Of a DNA stretch of 64,000 nucleotides, positions 10,416 through 18,857 are shown one piece after another; within the stretch, counting starts at the first letter, position 1; each line of letters begins with the position of its first letter. Source of the stretch: Vibrio sp. Y2-5 (GTDB lineage Bacteria > Pseudomonadota > Gammaproteobacteria > Enterobacterales > Vibrionaceae). The stretch lies in contig NZ_JACVEG010000001.1 of assembly GCF_014596725.1 (NCBI RefSeq), positions 372,001 to 436,000 on the forward strand. The letters run 5' to 3'. Made by a program: the position numbers and the translations under genes. The notes under the pieces were generated by a model. That model searched no databases and was not told the origin of the DNA. It saw nothing but the letters and a program-made list of their open reading frames with translations.

Positions 10416-10419
10416 GCTT

Positions 10420-10451
10420 AACGTCCTATTAGGTATTCCTAATAGGACGTT
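10420..10451. terminator. Bidirectional terminator between vasL and the Sel1-like gene
   Basis: A perfect 14-base-pair inverted repeat (AACGTCCTATTAGG, TATT loop, then its complement) lies between two convergent genes. It lacks a long U-tract on either strand, but stem strength and position suit shared termination. Confidence 0.65.
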
Positions 10452-10455
10452 ATCA

Positions 10456-11436
10456 TTATTTCGTAGAGCAATTTGCCTGTTCCCATAGCGCATCGTAGTA
10501 ATAGTATTGGGTTGAATTCCATGATTGAGCCAGAGTATTAGCATCGGTCAGTAACTCAGGCGAAAGAACACTGGACAATGTGTTGAGGTTTTCATCTATC
10601 TTTTTATAAAGACGACTGAAACGTGCGGTGCCAGCATTTTCAAGGTAGTTAAGGTAATAGGCGTACGCTTTGGCTAAATCTTGTGGCACAAAGTTGTATC
10701 TTTCGCTATTACCTTGATAAATGAGCCCCAAGCTTGCAACCGAAGGTAAATCTCCAAGTTCTGCATTTATCTCACGCCAGTATAAAGCTTGATCAAACTT
10801 TCCTTCTTGTTCGAGTATTGTGATGACGTGCCTAATAGCAGGGATAACCCCCTTTTTTGCTTCGGTTAAATATATTGCCTTGGCTTCTTCTATAGGTAGC
10901 TGCCCTGCGTAAGCTAAATATGCATTTGGCAGTTCAAGTTTCACTGCTTGTTGCAATTCATAATCTGACAACGCTTTGTGCTCGATGCTGTTGTGATACT
11001 GCGATAGTCTAAAATACGCTTGCGCTGGTTTTTCAGCACCTAAGTTTATCAATTGGTTGTAGTAGTGCTGCTGCCATTGTAAGCGTTCTTGTCTCGTTAA
11101 CCACTCGCCCTTTTCATAGAGAAACCTCATTGACTCTAAGTGGCCTTGGTTAGCAACATTCTCTAGTTTTTTTTTGCTCTGCTCAGGAAAATTTTTCGGC
11201 TGTGTTTGAAAGGCAAGTAGTCTTGCGTTTAGATAGGCCGCATCTTGATTTCCTTGATCGGCAGCGTAGGTGAGCCATTCTTCGGCTTCAGTGAACTTAT
11301 ATTGTGCGTAAAGCAAACAACCTTTGTGGAAAGCATCATCCACTGAACCTTGGTTAAAAGGCTCATTATTTTTCGCCTGTAGATAAAAAGGCGTAAATAC
11401 GCACCATAAAGAGAGCGGGATGAGGATTTTACTCAC
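10456..11436 (-). CDS. Secreted Sel1-like (TPR) repeat protein of unknown function
   Basis: From a GTG at 11436 the product has 326 residues with a signal peptide (hydrophobic SKILIPLSLWCVFTPFYLQA, probable cleavage after LQA), so it is expected in the periplasm. An ATG 48 bases upstream would bury the signal in a longer N terminus. The mature protein is built of degenerate Sel1/TPR helical hairpins; segments such as AEEWLTYAADQGNQDAAYL and a second around ELGDLPSVASLGLIY show the pattern. It lies inside a T6SS cluster on the opposite strand to all its neighbours. Periplasmic Sel1-like proteins act as immunity factors against T6SS phospholipases in Pseudomonas (Tli5 type), which is one possible role, but no partner effector is seen here. 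Confidence 0.7.
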   Translation of the reverse strand: MSKILIPLSLWCVFTPFYLQAKNNEPFNQGSVDDAFHKGCLLYAQYKFTEAEEWLTYAADQGNQDAAYLNARLLAFQTQPKNFPEQSKKKLENVANQGHLESMRFLYEKGEWLTRQERLQWQQHYYNQLINLGAEKPAQAYFRLSQYHNSIEHKALSDYELQQAVKLELPNAYLAYAGQLPIEEAKAIYLTEAKKGVIPAIRHVITILEQEGKFDQALYWREINAELGDLPSVASLGLIYQGNSERYNFVPQDLAKAYAYYLNYLENAGTARFSRLYKKIDENLNTLSSVLSPELLTDANTLAQSWNSTQYYYYDALWEQANCSTK

Positions 11437-11536
11437 ATTAAACGTCCTAGTTATTCTATTTATAATAGCTAAAGCAAAAAGCATTCCAGTTTAGAGTTCG
11501 TGTGTTTATGCGCTTCATACACACGTTTTTGGTATT

Positions 11537-11598
11537 CGAGCAATAAGTTGCCCGGCTTGGGCAACTTATTGCTCGATTTAGGCAACTTATTGCTCGAT
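11537..11598. repeat. Inverted plus direct repeat upstream of hcp
   Basis: A 17-base arm (CGAGCAATAAGTTGCCC, 11537-11553) is followed after 5 bases by its perfect complement (11559-11575). The complement's core GGCAACTTATTGCTCG then recurs directly at 11581-11596. The element lies in the 265-base divergent region between the Sel1-like gene and hcp and upstream of the hcp promoter. Possible roles are a regulator-binding array, a transcript hairpin or a short mobile repeat. Confidence 0.8.
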
Positions 11599-11646
11599 CC
11601 AATGAGGGATTAATTGGCAGCCCTTTATTCTTCAACACTTAGTGAT

Positions 11647-11662
11647 TGGCATAGATATTGTT
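11647..11662 (+). promoter_or_regulatory. Candidate sigma-54 promoter of hcp
   Basis: TGGCATAGATATTGTT matches the -24/-12 consensus TGGCACG-N4-TTGCW at TGGCA and TTG with the required GG-N10-G spacing; the -12 C is a T. It lies 40 bases before the hcp start. VasH, encoded upstream, is the expected activator. Confidence 0.58.
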
Positions 11663-11701
11663 ATATCGCTATTGTCATCCACATAAATGAAGGAATTTGT
11701 A

Positions 11702-12220
11702 ATGCCAACTCCATGTTATATCTCTATTGACGGTGAAACTCAGGGTCTTATCACTGCAGGTGCATGTACCGCTGACTCTATCGGTGATTCATTTGTCGAA
11801 GGTCACGAAGACGAAATGCTGGTTCAAAAGTTTGACCACATTGTGACGGTTCCTACTGATCCACAATCAGGTCAGCCTTCTGGTCAACGTGTCCACAAAC
11901 CATTTCAGTTCACGGTTTCTCTAAACAAAGCTGTGCCACTTTTATACAACGCACTTTCATCGGGAGAGAAGATGAAGACGGTTGAACTAAAATGGTATCG
12001 CACTTCTATCGAAGGTAAACAAGAGAACTTCTTCACCACTAAGCTGGAAAACGCATCTATCATAGATATTCGTTGTGAAATGCCACACTGCCAAGATCCA
12101 TCAATGTCAGACTTTACTCAAAACCTAACAGTGTCAATGTCTTACCGTAAGATTACTTGGGACCATGTTAACGCAGGTACGTCAGGTGCTGACGACTGGC
12201 GTAAACCTATCGAAGCATAA
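11702..12220 (+). CDS. hcp: Hcp (TssD), T6SS inner-tube protein
   Basis: The 172-residue product is near-identical, as remembered, to V. cholerae Hcp from MPTPCYISI to the C-terminal DDWRKPIEA. Hcp hexamers stack into the tube that is pushed out by sheath contraction and is itself secreted. The ATG at 11702 gives the family's exact length and is preceded by an AAGGA ribosome site; an in-frame ATG 15 bases upstream would overlap that site. The gene stands alone between a sigma-54-type promoter and a strong terminator, consistent with very high expression of a monocistronic message. Confidence 0.98.
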   Translation: MPTPCYISIDGETQGLITAGACTADSIGDSFVEGHEDEMLVQKFDHIVTVPTDPQSGQPSGQRVHKPFQFTVSLNKAVPLLYNALSSGEKMKTVELKWYRTSIEGKQENFFTTKLENASIIDIRCEMPHCQDPSMSDFTQNLTVSMSYRKITWDHVNAGTSGADDWRKPIEA

Positions 12221-12267
12221 TTCAGCTTCATTTTCTGTGGCTCATCTACGGGTGAGCCCCTGAAAGT

Positions 12268-12316
12268 CTTAATGACAAATTATTCTCTAGGTGATGATTT
12301 GTCGTTAAGGTTTTTC
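12268..12316 (+). terminator. hcp terminator
   Basis: A 13-base-pair stem (CTTAATGACAAAT paired with ATTTGTCGTTAAG, one G-U) with a 16-base loop is followed by GTTTTTC, 48 bases after the hcp stop. A smaller GGCTCA/TGAGCC hairpin lies just before it. Confidence 0.75.
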
Positions 12317-12421
12317 GGTTGACGTAAAAAGGAGGGGAATCGTGGCAACATTGAAGTTCACCATGTACTCCTTATTTTTCATTTATCGATAGCCGAGTTG
12401 TGCTATCCGTTAGGAGGTATT

Positions 12422-12721
12422 ATGCCACAAGCAGCAAGGGTGGGTGATATCGGCTCAGAGCATGATTGCTTTCCGCCGACACCTATTACGTCAGGAAGCT
12501 CTACGGTGATGATTAATTATCTGCCAGCGGTTCGGCAAGGCGATCCACTACAAGCCCATGGTTGTCCTTGTGACAAAACGCCTCATGGTAATCACCCTAG
12601 AAGTGTGGCAGGCGGTTCATCTGGTGTTTTTATTGATGGTAAACCAGCGGCTCGTTTAGGTGATGCAATTGATTGTGGCGGTACAATCGCCACGGCTTCA
12701 TCTGATGTCATGATTGGATAG
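12422..12721 (+). CDS. PAAR-domain T6SS spike-tip protein
   Basis: This is a 99-residue, single-domain PAAR protein. It has the repeating pattern of short beta turns with conserved ARVGD, AVRQGD and AARLGD segments, and His/Cys residues (SEHDCF, HGCPC, HPRS, DCGG) that bind a zinc ion at the cone tip. PAAR proteins sharpen the VgrG spike and dock effectors. There is no toxin extension here. ATG 12422 is chosen because a full AGGAGGT ribosome site precedes it. No vgrG accompanies it within the window. Confidence 0.92.
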   Translation: MPQAARVGDIGSEHDCFPPTPITSGSSTVMINYLPAVRQGDPLQAHGCPCDKTPHGNHPRSVAGGSSGVFIDGKPAARLGDAIDCGGTIATASSDVMIG

Positions 12722-12852
12722 TGCAATGATGAAGAGTGCTGTTATCGATGTGTTGTGTCTTTTTGTATATGTTCATTGACAGGGTGTTTCATTCGCGTCG
12801 CATTAAGTCAAAAAGGTTTGATATCGAGCTAGTAAAATAATATGAGCATATG

Positions 12853-12883
12853 CTTCTAAGGTTGATTCCCAACCTTAGAATGC
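12853..12883. terminator. Hairpin between PAAR gene and mnmC
   Basis: A perfect 11-base-pair stem (TTCTAAGGTTG, ATTCC loop, CAACCTTAGAA) lies between convergent genes in a 228-base gap. It lacks a long U-tract on either side; it may end both messages or be a remnant at the T6SS boundary. Confidence 0.5.
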
Positions 12884-12949
12884 AAATAGTCAAAATGATA
12901 GTTTTGAGCAAGGTAATTAAAAAAGCTATCTCTTAACTTTCGTGAAGAC

Positions 12950-14965
12950 TTAGCCAGTCAAAGCTTTCCCTTTACGTAACTTTCTTACCCACATTCTGCT
13001 TGGATGAAGCGTTTCAAGCACATCGTTAGGTAGAGGCATCGGGTCACCATTCATTTGCGAAGCAAGCAGTTCTGCCATTAGTGGCGCCGAACTCAAACCG
13101 CGAGAGCCTAATCCAATCAATGCGTACAACTGAGGATATTGGGCTATATCAGAAGCGTCGCTCTCGCTCATCCCGTTTAGTTTGGAATATTGTTCTGCTA
13201 TTGCTTCAAAGTTCCCCAAGTTACCTACAAACGGAAGATGATCCCGACTTACGCAGCGAATGCCTTGGCGAGATTGGTTTTCGCTCACATCGACACTGTT
13301 TGGCCATGATTGCTGAGGTAAGCAGTTTTTTAGACGCTGAGCATTTTCAACTTGTGCCTGCGGGTCGAACTCGTGATCTAAATGGGAACGGTCGTAACTG
13401 GCACCAATACAGTGGTGCTGATTGTTTGGGTTACATGGCGTCATATAACCGTCGTAGCAGAGCACGGTTTTCAACTGCTGCAATTCGCTGTTGGTTGGAA
13501 TATGGCTCACTTGGCCTTTTACTTTTCCAAGAGGGACAAATTGTGTCTGAGTCAGGCTATCAAACAGATGCCCAGTGGCGATAACAACCGCTTGGTGGTG
13601 AAGTTTTTTCTCTCCACAGGTCAGTTGCCACTGTTTATCTTCTTCTTGCCAGTCGAGCGAATCAATATGGTGCTGGTAGTAAACCTTTAGCCTAGCTTGT
13701 TGCTCTAACTCAGCAATTAAACCTTGAGTTAACTGAGCTGGGGACAGCCAGCCCCCCATAGGGTAGGAGATACTCTCAACATCTACTGGCAAACCCACTG
13801 TTTGGTTGGTCTGTTCAATATTATTCTTGAATACCAACTCTGGCGAAAAATCCGCTTTCAACATGGTGTGCAGTTTTTTGCTCGATTTGTCATCCCACAT
13901 TAGCTGAGTCACGCCACTCCAGTCATGGTCAAACGAAACGGTCTTTGCTGCTTGGTCGATAAATTGGCGAGCAAATAAAAAGGCCGGAGCAAACACACGT
14001 GATACGCCAGAGTGTTCACCATTAAGCAGTGGATAAACAGCACCTTGACGATTGCCTGACGCGCCTTTCGCAGGGGCTTCATCTTTACAATAGATGGAAA
14101 CGTTAATGCCTCTAGCCGTAAGCGTCTTCGCAAGCGTTGCACTGGCAATACCACCACCAATAATGGCAACGTTATGCAAATCTTCTGTTGCTTCGACATT
14201 AAACCAAGGCTTAATGTTGCTGTACGCCACTTTCTCTTTGAGCTTGCCAGCAATCATTTCTCGTTTAGTACCGAAGCCTTTGACTTTCTTCATATCAAAG
14301 CCAGCTTCAATTAATCCTCTACGCACGAAACCCGCTGCCGTGAAAGTTGCACAGGTACAGTCTTGCTTGGCCAGTTTTGCCATACCATCGAACAGATCTT
14401 GGTTCCACATTTCAGGGTTTTTGCTTGGTGCGAAGCCATCCAAAAACCAGGCATCAACAATACCTTGCTTTAGGGTTGGCACTTTTGGCATGCAGTCTTT
14501 AATGTCACCAAACCACAAATCGAGCGTAATAGCGCCGTTAGCTAAGATGATACGGTGACATTCCGGAACGGCAATCGGATAGAATTCATGGAGTTGTTGG
14601 GCGTATTCAGCCAGTTCAGGCCAAGATTCATGCGCTTTAATTAAGTCAGCCTTACTAAGCGGGAACTTCTCAAAACTGATGAAATGTAATGATTGTAGTA
14701 TCGCTTCGGGGTTTTGCTGTCTAAACTTCTCAAACCAATGCCAAACTGCGAGGAAGTTTAATCCAGTACCAAATCCAGTTTCGGCAATAACAAAACGCTT
14801 TTGGTCATAATCTTGCCATCTTTGAGGAAGATTATTTTGAGTTAGAAACACATAGCGAGTTTCTTCCAGTCCATTGACGTTTGAAAAATAAACATCATCG
14901 AACTGGTCTGAAACCGGCGTTCCGGCATCATTCCAGCCAAGCTGTGCGTTAGTTATGGATGTCAT
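12950..14965 (-). CDS. mnmC: MnmC, bifunctional tRNA mnm5s2U34 biosynthesis enzyme
   Basis: The enzyme completes the wobble-uridine modification of several tRNAs. An FAD-dependent domain removes the carboxymethyl group of cmnm5(s2)U, and a SAM-dependent domain then methylates the amine. The 671 residues show both. The N-terminal methyltransferase (about 1-240) has [13 protein letters not shown] as its SAM-binding loop and [10 protein letters not shown]. The C-terminal oxidase (about 265-671) begins with the dinucleotide-binding [11 protein letters not shown] and ends with a second FAD segment ([14 protein letters not shown]). Length and domain order are normal. It diverges from fabB. Confidence 0.96.
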   Translation of the reverse strand: MTSITNAQLGWNDAGTPVSDQFDDVYFSNVNGLEETRYVFLTQNNLPQRWQDYDQKRFVIAETGFGTGLNFLAVWHWFEKFRQQNPEAILQSLHFISFEKFPLSKADLIKAHESWPELAEYAQQLHEFYPIAVPECHRIILANGAITLDLWFGDIKDCMPKVPTLKQGIVDAWFLDGFAPSKNPEMWNQDLFDGMAKLAKQDCTCATFTAAGFVRRGLIEAGFDMKKVKGFGTKREMIAGKLKEKVAYSNIKPWFNVEATEDLHNVAIIGGGIASATLAKTLTARGINVSIYCKDEAPAKGASGNRQGAVYPLLNGEHSGVSRVFAPAFLFARQFIDQAAKTVSFDHDWSGVTQLMWDDKSSKKLHTMLKADFSPELVFKNNIEQTNQTVGLPVDVESISYPMGGWLSPAQLTQGLIAELEQQARLKVYYQHHIDSLDWQEEDKQWQLTCGEKKLHHQAVVIATGHLFDSLTQTQFVPLGKVKGQVSHIPTNSELQQLKTVLCYDGYMTPCNPNNQHHCIGASYDRSHLDHEFDPQAQVENAQRLKNCLPQQSWPNSVDVSENQSRQGIRCVSRDHLPFVGNLGNFEAIAEQYSKLNGMSESDASDIAQYPQLYALIGLGSRGLSSAPLMAELLASQMNGDPMPLPNDVLETLHPSRMWVRKLRKGKALTG

Positions 14966-15021
14966 AGTAGGAAAATTCTTTCAAATTCGGCGAAATATTG
15001 TCGAGATTGTACGGATTTATG

Positions 15022-15041
15022 GGAAAGCTGACCACTTTTGA
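15022..15041. promoter_or_regulatory. Candidate FadR operator of fabB
   Basis: The minus-strand sequence AAGTGGTCAGCT resembles the FadR half-consensus (A)CTGGTCNGAC. It lies about 35-40 bases upstream of the start expected from a TATCAT -10 box at 15055-15060, the geometry of FadR activation at fabB in E. coli. The match is partial. Confidence 0.38.
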
Positions 15042-15091
15042 AGTCCATCTTCGTTATCATTTAACGAATTATTGAATAATAGGAATGTCAC

Positions 15092-16303
15092 ATGAAACGA
15101 GTCGTAATCACCGGTATGGGTATTGTTTCAAGTATCGGTAACAACGTCGAAGAAGTTTTATCGTCTCTTAAAGCTGGCAAATCAGGCATCACAGGCTCTG
15201 AGCAATTTAAAGAGCAAGGTCTTCGCTCTCAGGTTTGGGGTAACTTGAAGATGAACCCTGCTGACCATATTGATCGCAAACAAATGCGCTTTATGGGTGA
15301 TGCGGCGGCATTTGCTTACCTATCAATGGAACAAGCAATCGCTGATGCGGGCCTTGCTCCTGAACACGTTTCTAATGATCGTACAGGTATTGTTGCAGGT
15401 TCTGGTGGTGCATCATCACTGAACCAAGTGATCGCTGTCGATACTCTTCGTGAGAAAGGCGTTAAGCGTATTGGTCCATACATGGTACCGCGCACAATGT
15501 CTTCAACAGTTTCTGCATGTTTGGCAACGCCATTCAAAATCCGTGGTGTGAACTACTCCATCAGTTCTGCATGTGCAACTTCAGCACACTGTATTGGTCA
15601 CGCAATGGAGCTTATCCAACTGGGTAAACAAGACATCGTATTTGCAGGTGGTGGTGAAGAGCTGGATTGGTCATTGACTATGATGTTCGATGCAATGGGC
15701 GCACTATCAACAAAATACAATGATTCACCAGACAAAGCGTCTCGTACTTATGATGCTGGCCGTGACGGTTTCGTTATCTCTGGTGGCGGCGGTATGGTTG
15801 TTATCGAAGAACTTGAGCACGCACTTGCTCGTGGCGCGAAAATCTACGGTGAGATCATCGGCTACGGTGCGACCTCTGACGGCTACGACATGGTTGCACC
15901 ATCAGGTGAAGGTGCTGTGCGTTGTATGAAGATGGCAATGCAAGGCATCGACAAAGTGGATTACGTGAACACTCACGGTACTTCAACTCCTGTTGGTGAC
16001 GTGAAAGAACTTGGTGCTATCCAAGAAGTATTCGGCGGCAACAGCCCAGCAATTTCTGCAACGAAAGCAATGACAGGTCATGCTCTAGGTGCAGCGGGTG
16101 TACACGAAGCGATTTACTCAACTCTAATGCTACACCACGGCTTCATCGCGCCAAGCATTAACATCGAGAACCTAGACGAAGCTGCAGATGGTCTGGATAT
16201 CGTGTCTGAAATGCGTGAGCAAGAGCTGACAACAGTTATGTCAAACAGCTTTGGATTCGGTGGTACTAACGCCACTCTAGTAATTAAGAAGTACGAAGCT
16301 TAA
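15092..16303 (+). CDS. fabB: FabB, beta-ketoacyl-ACP synthase I
   Basis: The enzyme condenses malonyl-ACP with acyl-ACP in type II fatty-acid synthesis and is needed for elongation of unsaturated intermediates. At 403 residues it has normal length. The Cys-His-His triad is visible: Cys161 in [10 protein letters not shown], His295 in [11 protein letters not shown] and His330 in [10 protein letters not shown], with the C-terminal [10 protein letters not shown]. An AGGAA site precedes the ATG. Upstream there is a candidate FadR site, and the 3' UTR is structured and ends in a strong terminator. Confidence 0.98.
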   Translation: MKRVVITGMGIVSSIGNNVEEVLSSLKAGKSGITGSEQFKEQGLRSQVWGNLKMNPADHIDRKQMRFMGDAAAFAYLSMEQAIADAGLAPEHVSNDRTGIVAGSGGASSLNQVIAVDTLREKGVKRIGPYMVPRTMSSTVSACLATPFKIRGVNYSISSACATSAHCIGHAMELIQLGKQDIVFAGGGEELDWSLTMMFDAMGALSTKYNDSPDKASRTYDAGRDGFVISGGGGMVVIEELEHALARGAKIYGEIIGYGATSDGYDMVAPSGEGAVRCMKMAMQGIDKVDYVNTHGTSTPVGDVKELGAIQEVFGGNSPAISATKAMTGHALGAAGVHEAIYSTLMLHHGFIAPSINIENLDEAADGLDIVSEMREQELTTVMSNSFGFGGTNATLVIKKYEA

Positions 16304-16325
16304 GAGACCAAGGATACCGTAAGGT

Positions 16326-16363
16326 AATACCAATTGGAGTAATGACTTACTTAGATTGGTATT
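16326..16363. repeat. Short inverted repeat in the fabB 3' UTR
   Basis: AATACCAAT (16326-16334) pairs with ATTGGTATT (16355-16363), and inside it GTAA pairs with TTAC, separated by 4-base internal loops. Elements with ATACCAAT termini are, from memory, scattered widely in Vibrio genomes, so this is probably one copy of a dispersed palindromic repeat. Confidence 0.6.
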
Positions 16364-16378
16364 TTGGTTTCCAGAACC

Positions 16379-16489
16379 GATCAGCTTGACTGATCAAACA
16401 GACGCTGACTTTGTCCCATGGAGAGCGGGACGAGATCCTTTTGTTCTGGATATTGCCCAGTGGCTATCATTGCCACTGGGTATTTTTAT
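16379..16489 (+). ncRNA. farS: Probable FarS-type small RNA from the fabB 3' UTR
   Basis: In V. cholerae the small RNA FarS is cut from the fabB 3' UTR by RNase E and represses fadE. Here the same position holds a chain of hairpins: GATCA/TGATC (16379-16395), GTCCC/GGGAC (16413-16431) and the terminator stem CCCAGTGGC/GCCACTGGG (16456-16480) with a TATTTTTATTTT tail. There is no credible reading frame. The 5' end is not determinable from sequence and the coordinates are approximate. The call rests on position and structure, not on remembered FarS sequence. Confidence 0.55.
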
Positions 16490-16490
16490 T
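16456..16490 (+). terminator. fabB terminator
   Basis: A 9-base-pair stem (CCCAGTGGC, 7-base loop, GCCACTGGG) is followed by TATTTTTATT. It ends the fabB message about 180 bases past the stop codon and would form the 3' end of the small RNA. Confidence 0.85.
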
Positions 16491-16597
16491 TTAGGGCTTA
16501 AGCCTATTATCCTCGACACCTCCCGCTCTTTTTTGCACAATGCCAGCTATAGAAGGGAAACAAGCCCCTATGGTTCAAATCAGGGTTAAATTCTGCA

Positions 16598-17743
16598 ATG
16601 AAAATCTTAATCGATGAAAATATGCCTTACGCTGAAGAATTATTCAGCCAATTGGGCGAAGTGATTCTTAAACCCGGTCGTACTCTAACTGCTGACGATT
16701 TAGTCGATGTAGATGCGCTAATGATTCGCTCAGTAACCAAAGTAGATGAAGCGTTATTGAGCAAGGCTAATAAACTACGATTTGTCGGAACGGCAACTGC
16801 TGGTATGGACCATGTTGATCAAGCGTTACTTGAGAAACGTGATATTTTCTTTACCGCTGCTCCGGGTTGTAACAAGGTTGGCGTTGCTGAATATGTAGTC
16901 AGTGTTCTGATGGTTTTGTCACAGCAACATGGTTTTTCTATTTTTGAAAAGACAGTCGGTATTGTTGGGGCTGGGCAAGTAGGTACTTACCTATCTGAAT
17001 GTTTAACAGGTATGGGAATTAACGTTCTTCTGAACGATCCACCGAAGCAGGCAGAAGGAGACTCTCGCGAGTTTACTCCTCTCGATGAGTTATTAAGTAA
17101 AGCAGATGTCATCACTCTGCATACTCCGATAACCACTGACGGTGAATGGCCGACCCATCATCTGATTAACGAACAAGTACTTGAAAACCTGAGAGACGAT
17201 CAAATTCTGATTAACGCTGCTCGTGGCCCAATCGTCGATAACGCAGCTCTGAAAGCTCGTCTACAAAAACAAGACGGTTTTATCGCAGCTCTAGACGTGT
17301 TTGAGTTTGAACCACAAGTGGATATGGAGCTGTTGCCCCTGCTTGCGTTTGCTACACCACACGTAGCAGGCTACGGTTTAGAAGGTAAAGCTCGTGGTAC
17401 CACAATGATCTTCAATAGTTATTGTGAGTACATCGAATCAAGTGCTTGGGCTAATCCTTCAGCTTTACTGCCAATCGCACCTATTCCTAAAGTTATACTG
17501 GAACGTGCTTGGGACGAAGCAACATTATTTAATTTGATTCAACTCGTCTACGATGTAAGAAAAGACGATGCGCAGTTCCGTCGTGAAATTAGTCAACCGG
17601 GTGCATTTGACTTAATGCGTAAGAATTATTGGGACAGACGCGAGTATAGCGCGATCACACTTGTCGGTGATGAGCTGTCCAACTTAGCACCGCTAGAGAA
17701 ATTAGGTTTTAGAATTGAGGTAACCAATGAGCCAGCAATTTAA
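16598..17743 (+). CDS. pdxB: PdxB, erythronate-4-phosphate dehydrogenase
   Basis: This enzyme performs the second step of pyridoxal-5'-phosphate synthesis, oxidising 4-phosphoerythronate with NAD. The 381 residues match the family length. [16 protein letters not shown] at the start and the Rossmann loop GIVGAGQVG (about 125) are characteristic, and the 2-hydroxyacid dehydrogenase catalytic Arg, Glu and His appear in [19 protein letters not shown] and [12 protein letters not shown]. The C-terminal dimerisation domain is present. The last 17 bases overlap asd, as in other gammaproteobacteria where pdxB precedes an asd/usg homologue. Confidence 0.96.
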   Translation: MKILIDENMPYAEELFSQLGEVILKPGRTLTADDLVDVDALMIRSVTKVDEALLSKANKLRFVGTATAGMDHVDQALLEKRDIFFTAAPGCNKVGVAEYVVSVLMVLSQQHGFSIFEKTVGIVGAGQVGTYLSECLTGMGINVLLNDPPKQAEGDSREFTPLDELLSKADVITLHTPITTDGEWPTHHLINEQVLENLRDDQILINAARGPIVDNAALKARLQKQDGFIAALDVFEFEPQVDMELLPLLAFATPHVAGYGLEGKARGTTMIFNSYCEYIESSAWANPSALLPIAPIPKVILERAWDEATLFNLIQLVYDVRKDDAQFRREISQPGAFDLMRKNYWDRREYSAITLVGDELSNLAPLEKLGFRIEVTNEPAI

Positions 17744-18740
17744 TGTAGCAATCTTCGGCGCGACAGGCGCAGTCGGTGAAACAATGTTAGAAGTTCTCAA
17801 GGAGCGTAAGTTTCCTGTTGATGAACTGTTCTTGTTGGCGAGTGAGCGTAGCGAAGGCAAAACTTACCGTTTTAACGGTAAAACGATTGAGGTTCAGAAT
17901 GTAGAAAACTTCGATTGGTCCCAAGCACATATCGCGCTGTTCTCGGCAGGTGGTGATCTATCTGAAAAATGGGCACCAATTGCTGCAGATGCTGGTGTAG
18001 TGGTTATCGATAATACCTCACAATTCCGTTACGACTACGATGTACCTCTGGTTGTGCCTGAGGTTAACCCAGAAGCGATTGCAGAGTTCCGCAACCGCAA
18101 TATCATTGCTAACCCTAACTGTTCAACCATTCAAATGTTGGTGGCGTTAAAACCAATTTATGACGCGGTGGGCATCGAACGTATTAACGTATCGACTTAC
18201 CAGTCTGTATCGGGTGCGGGTAAGTCTGGTATCGATGAGCTAGCAGGGCAAACTGCGAAACTGTTGAATGGTCTGCCAGCTGAGAACAATGCATTCAGCC
18301 AGCAAATTGCGTTTAACTGTATTCCTCAAATCGATGTATTTATGGATAACGGTTACACCAAAGAAGAGATGAAGATGGTGTGGGAAACTCAAAAAATATT
18401 CAACGATCCTTCAATCATGGTTAACCCGACTTGTGTTCGTGTACCTGTCTTTTATGGTCATGCGGAAGCGGTTCATATTGAAACCAGTTCGCCAATTGAT
18501 GCAAGCCAAGTAATTGAGCTTTTGCAGCAAACTGAAGGTGTTCGAGTATTTGAAGGGAATGATTTCCCAACTCAAGTCCGTGATGCTGGTGGTATTGACG
18601 AAGTATTGGTTGGTCGCATTCGCAACGATATCAGCCACCACAGCGGTATTAACCTATGGGTAGTCGCTGATAACGTACGTAAAGGTGCGGCAACCAACGC
18701 AGTGCAAATTGCAGAAGTATTGGTTCGCGATTACTTCTAA
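17727..18740 (+). CDS. asd: Aspartate-semialdehyde dehydrogenase
   Basis: The enzyme makes aspartate-4-semialdehyde from aspartyl phosphate, the branch point to lysine/diaminopimelate, threonine and methionine. At 337 residues it is the shorter Asd type. It has an N-terminal NADP loop ([11 protein letters not shown]), the catalytic Cys132 in ANPNCSTIQ and a downstream VSGAGKSG segment. It occupies the place of usg (an Asd-like gene) in enterobacteria, but the catalytic cysteine is intact, so it is predicted to be active. Vibrios also carry a second asd elsewhere. It overlaps pdxB by 17 bases and ends in a strong terminator. Confidence 0.9.
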   Translation: MSQQFNVAIFGATGAVGETMLEVLKERKFPVDELFLLASERSEGKTYRFNGKTIEVQNVENFDWSQAHIALFSAGGDLSEKWAPIAADAGVVVIDNTSQFRYDYDVPLVVPEVNPEAIAEFRNRNIIANPNCSTIQMLVALKPIYDAVGIERINVSTYQSVSGAGKSGIDELAGQTAKLLNGLPAENNAFSQQIAFNCIPQIDVFMDNGYTKEEMKMVWETQKIFNDPSIMVNPTCVRVPVFYGHAEAVHIETSSPIDASQVIELLQQTEGVRVFEGNDFPTQVRDAGGIDEVLVGRIRNDISHHSGINLWVVADNVRKGAATNAVQIAEVLVRDYF

Positions 18741-18763
18741 GCGTTGAACTCTGGAAAAATAAG

Positions 18764-18793
18764 AAAGGGAGTGTGTAAACACTCCCTTTTTTC
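18764..18793 (+). terminator. asd terminator
   Basis: An 11-base-pair stem (AAAGGGAGTGT, GTAA loop, ACACTCCCTTT) runs into a T-tract. It is a textbook intrinsic terminator. Confidence 0.92.
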
Positions 18794-18797
18794 TATA

Positions 18798-18829
18798 TAA
18801 AAAAACCGAGTGCATTAATCACTCGGTTT
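18798..18829 (-). terminator. fur terminator
   Basis: A 10-base-pair stem (AAACCGAGTG, 7-base loop, CACTCGGTTT) is followed on the minus strand by a T-tract. It lies 29 bases beyond the fur stop. Confidence 0.85.
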
Positions 18830-18857
18830 CTTCAATTAGAGGTACTGACAAACGTAA

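Noticed and set aside
11537..11598. CRISPR array
   Set aside because: Only three repeat copies, one inverted, with 3-5-base gaps and no cas genes nearby.
11456..11638. A 60-codon minus-strand reading frame upstream of the Sel1-like gene
   Set aside because: Its repetitive protein (DRAIS, NRAIS, SRATY) is only the translation of the inverted/direct repeat.
12341..12360. Sigma-54 promoter before the PAAR gene (TGGCAACATTGAAGTT)
   Set aside because: TGGCA is present, but TTG stands 3 bases too close to the GG element, so the -24/-12 spacing fails.
13081..13584. A 167-codon frame antisense to mnmC
   Set aside because: It lies wholly inside a full-length, well-conserved mnmC and shows no family or ribosome site.
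16356..16589. A 77-codon plus-strand reading frame between fabB and pdxB
   Set aside because: It runs through three hairpins and the fabB terminator, has no ribosome site or family resemblance, and is better explained by a structured 3' UTR.
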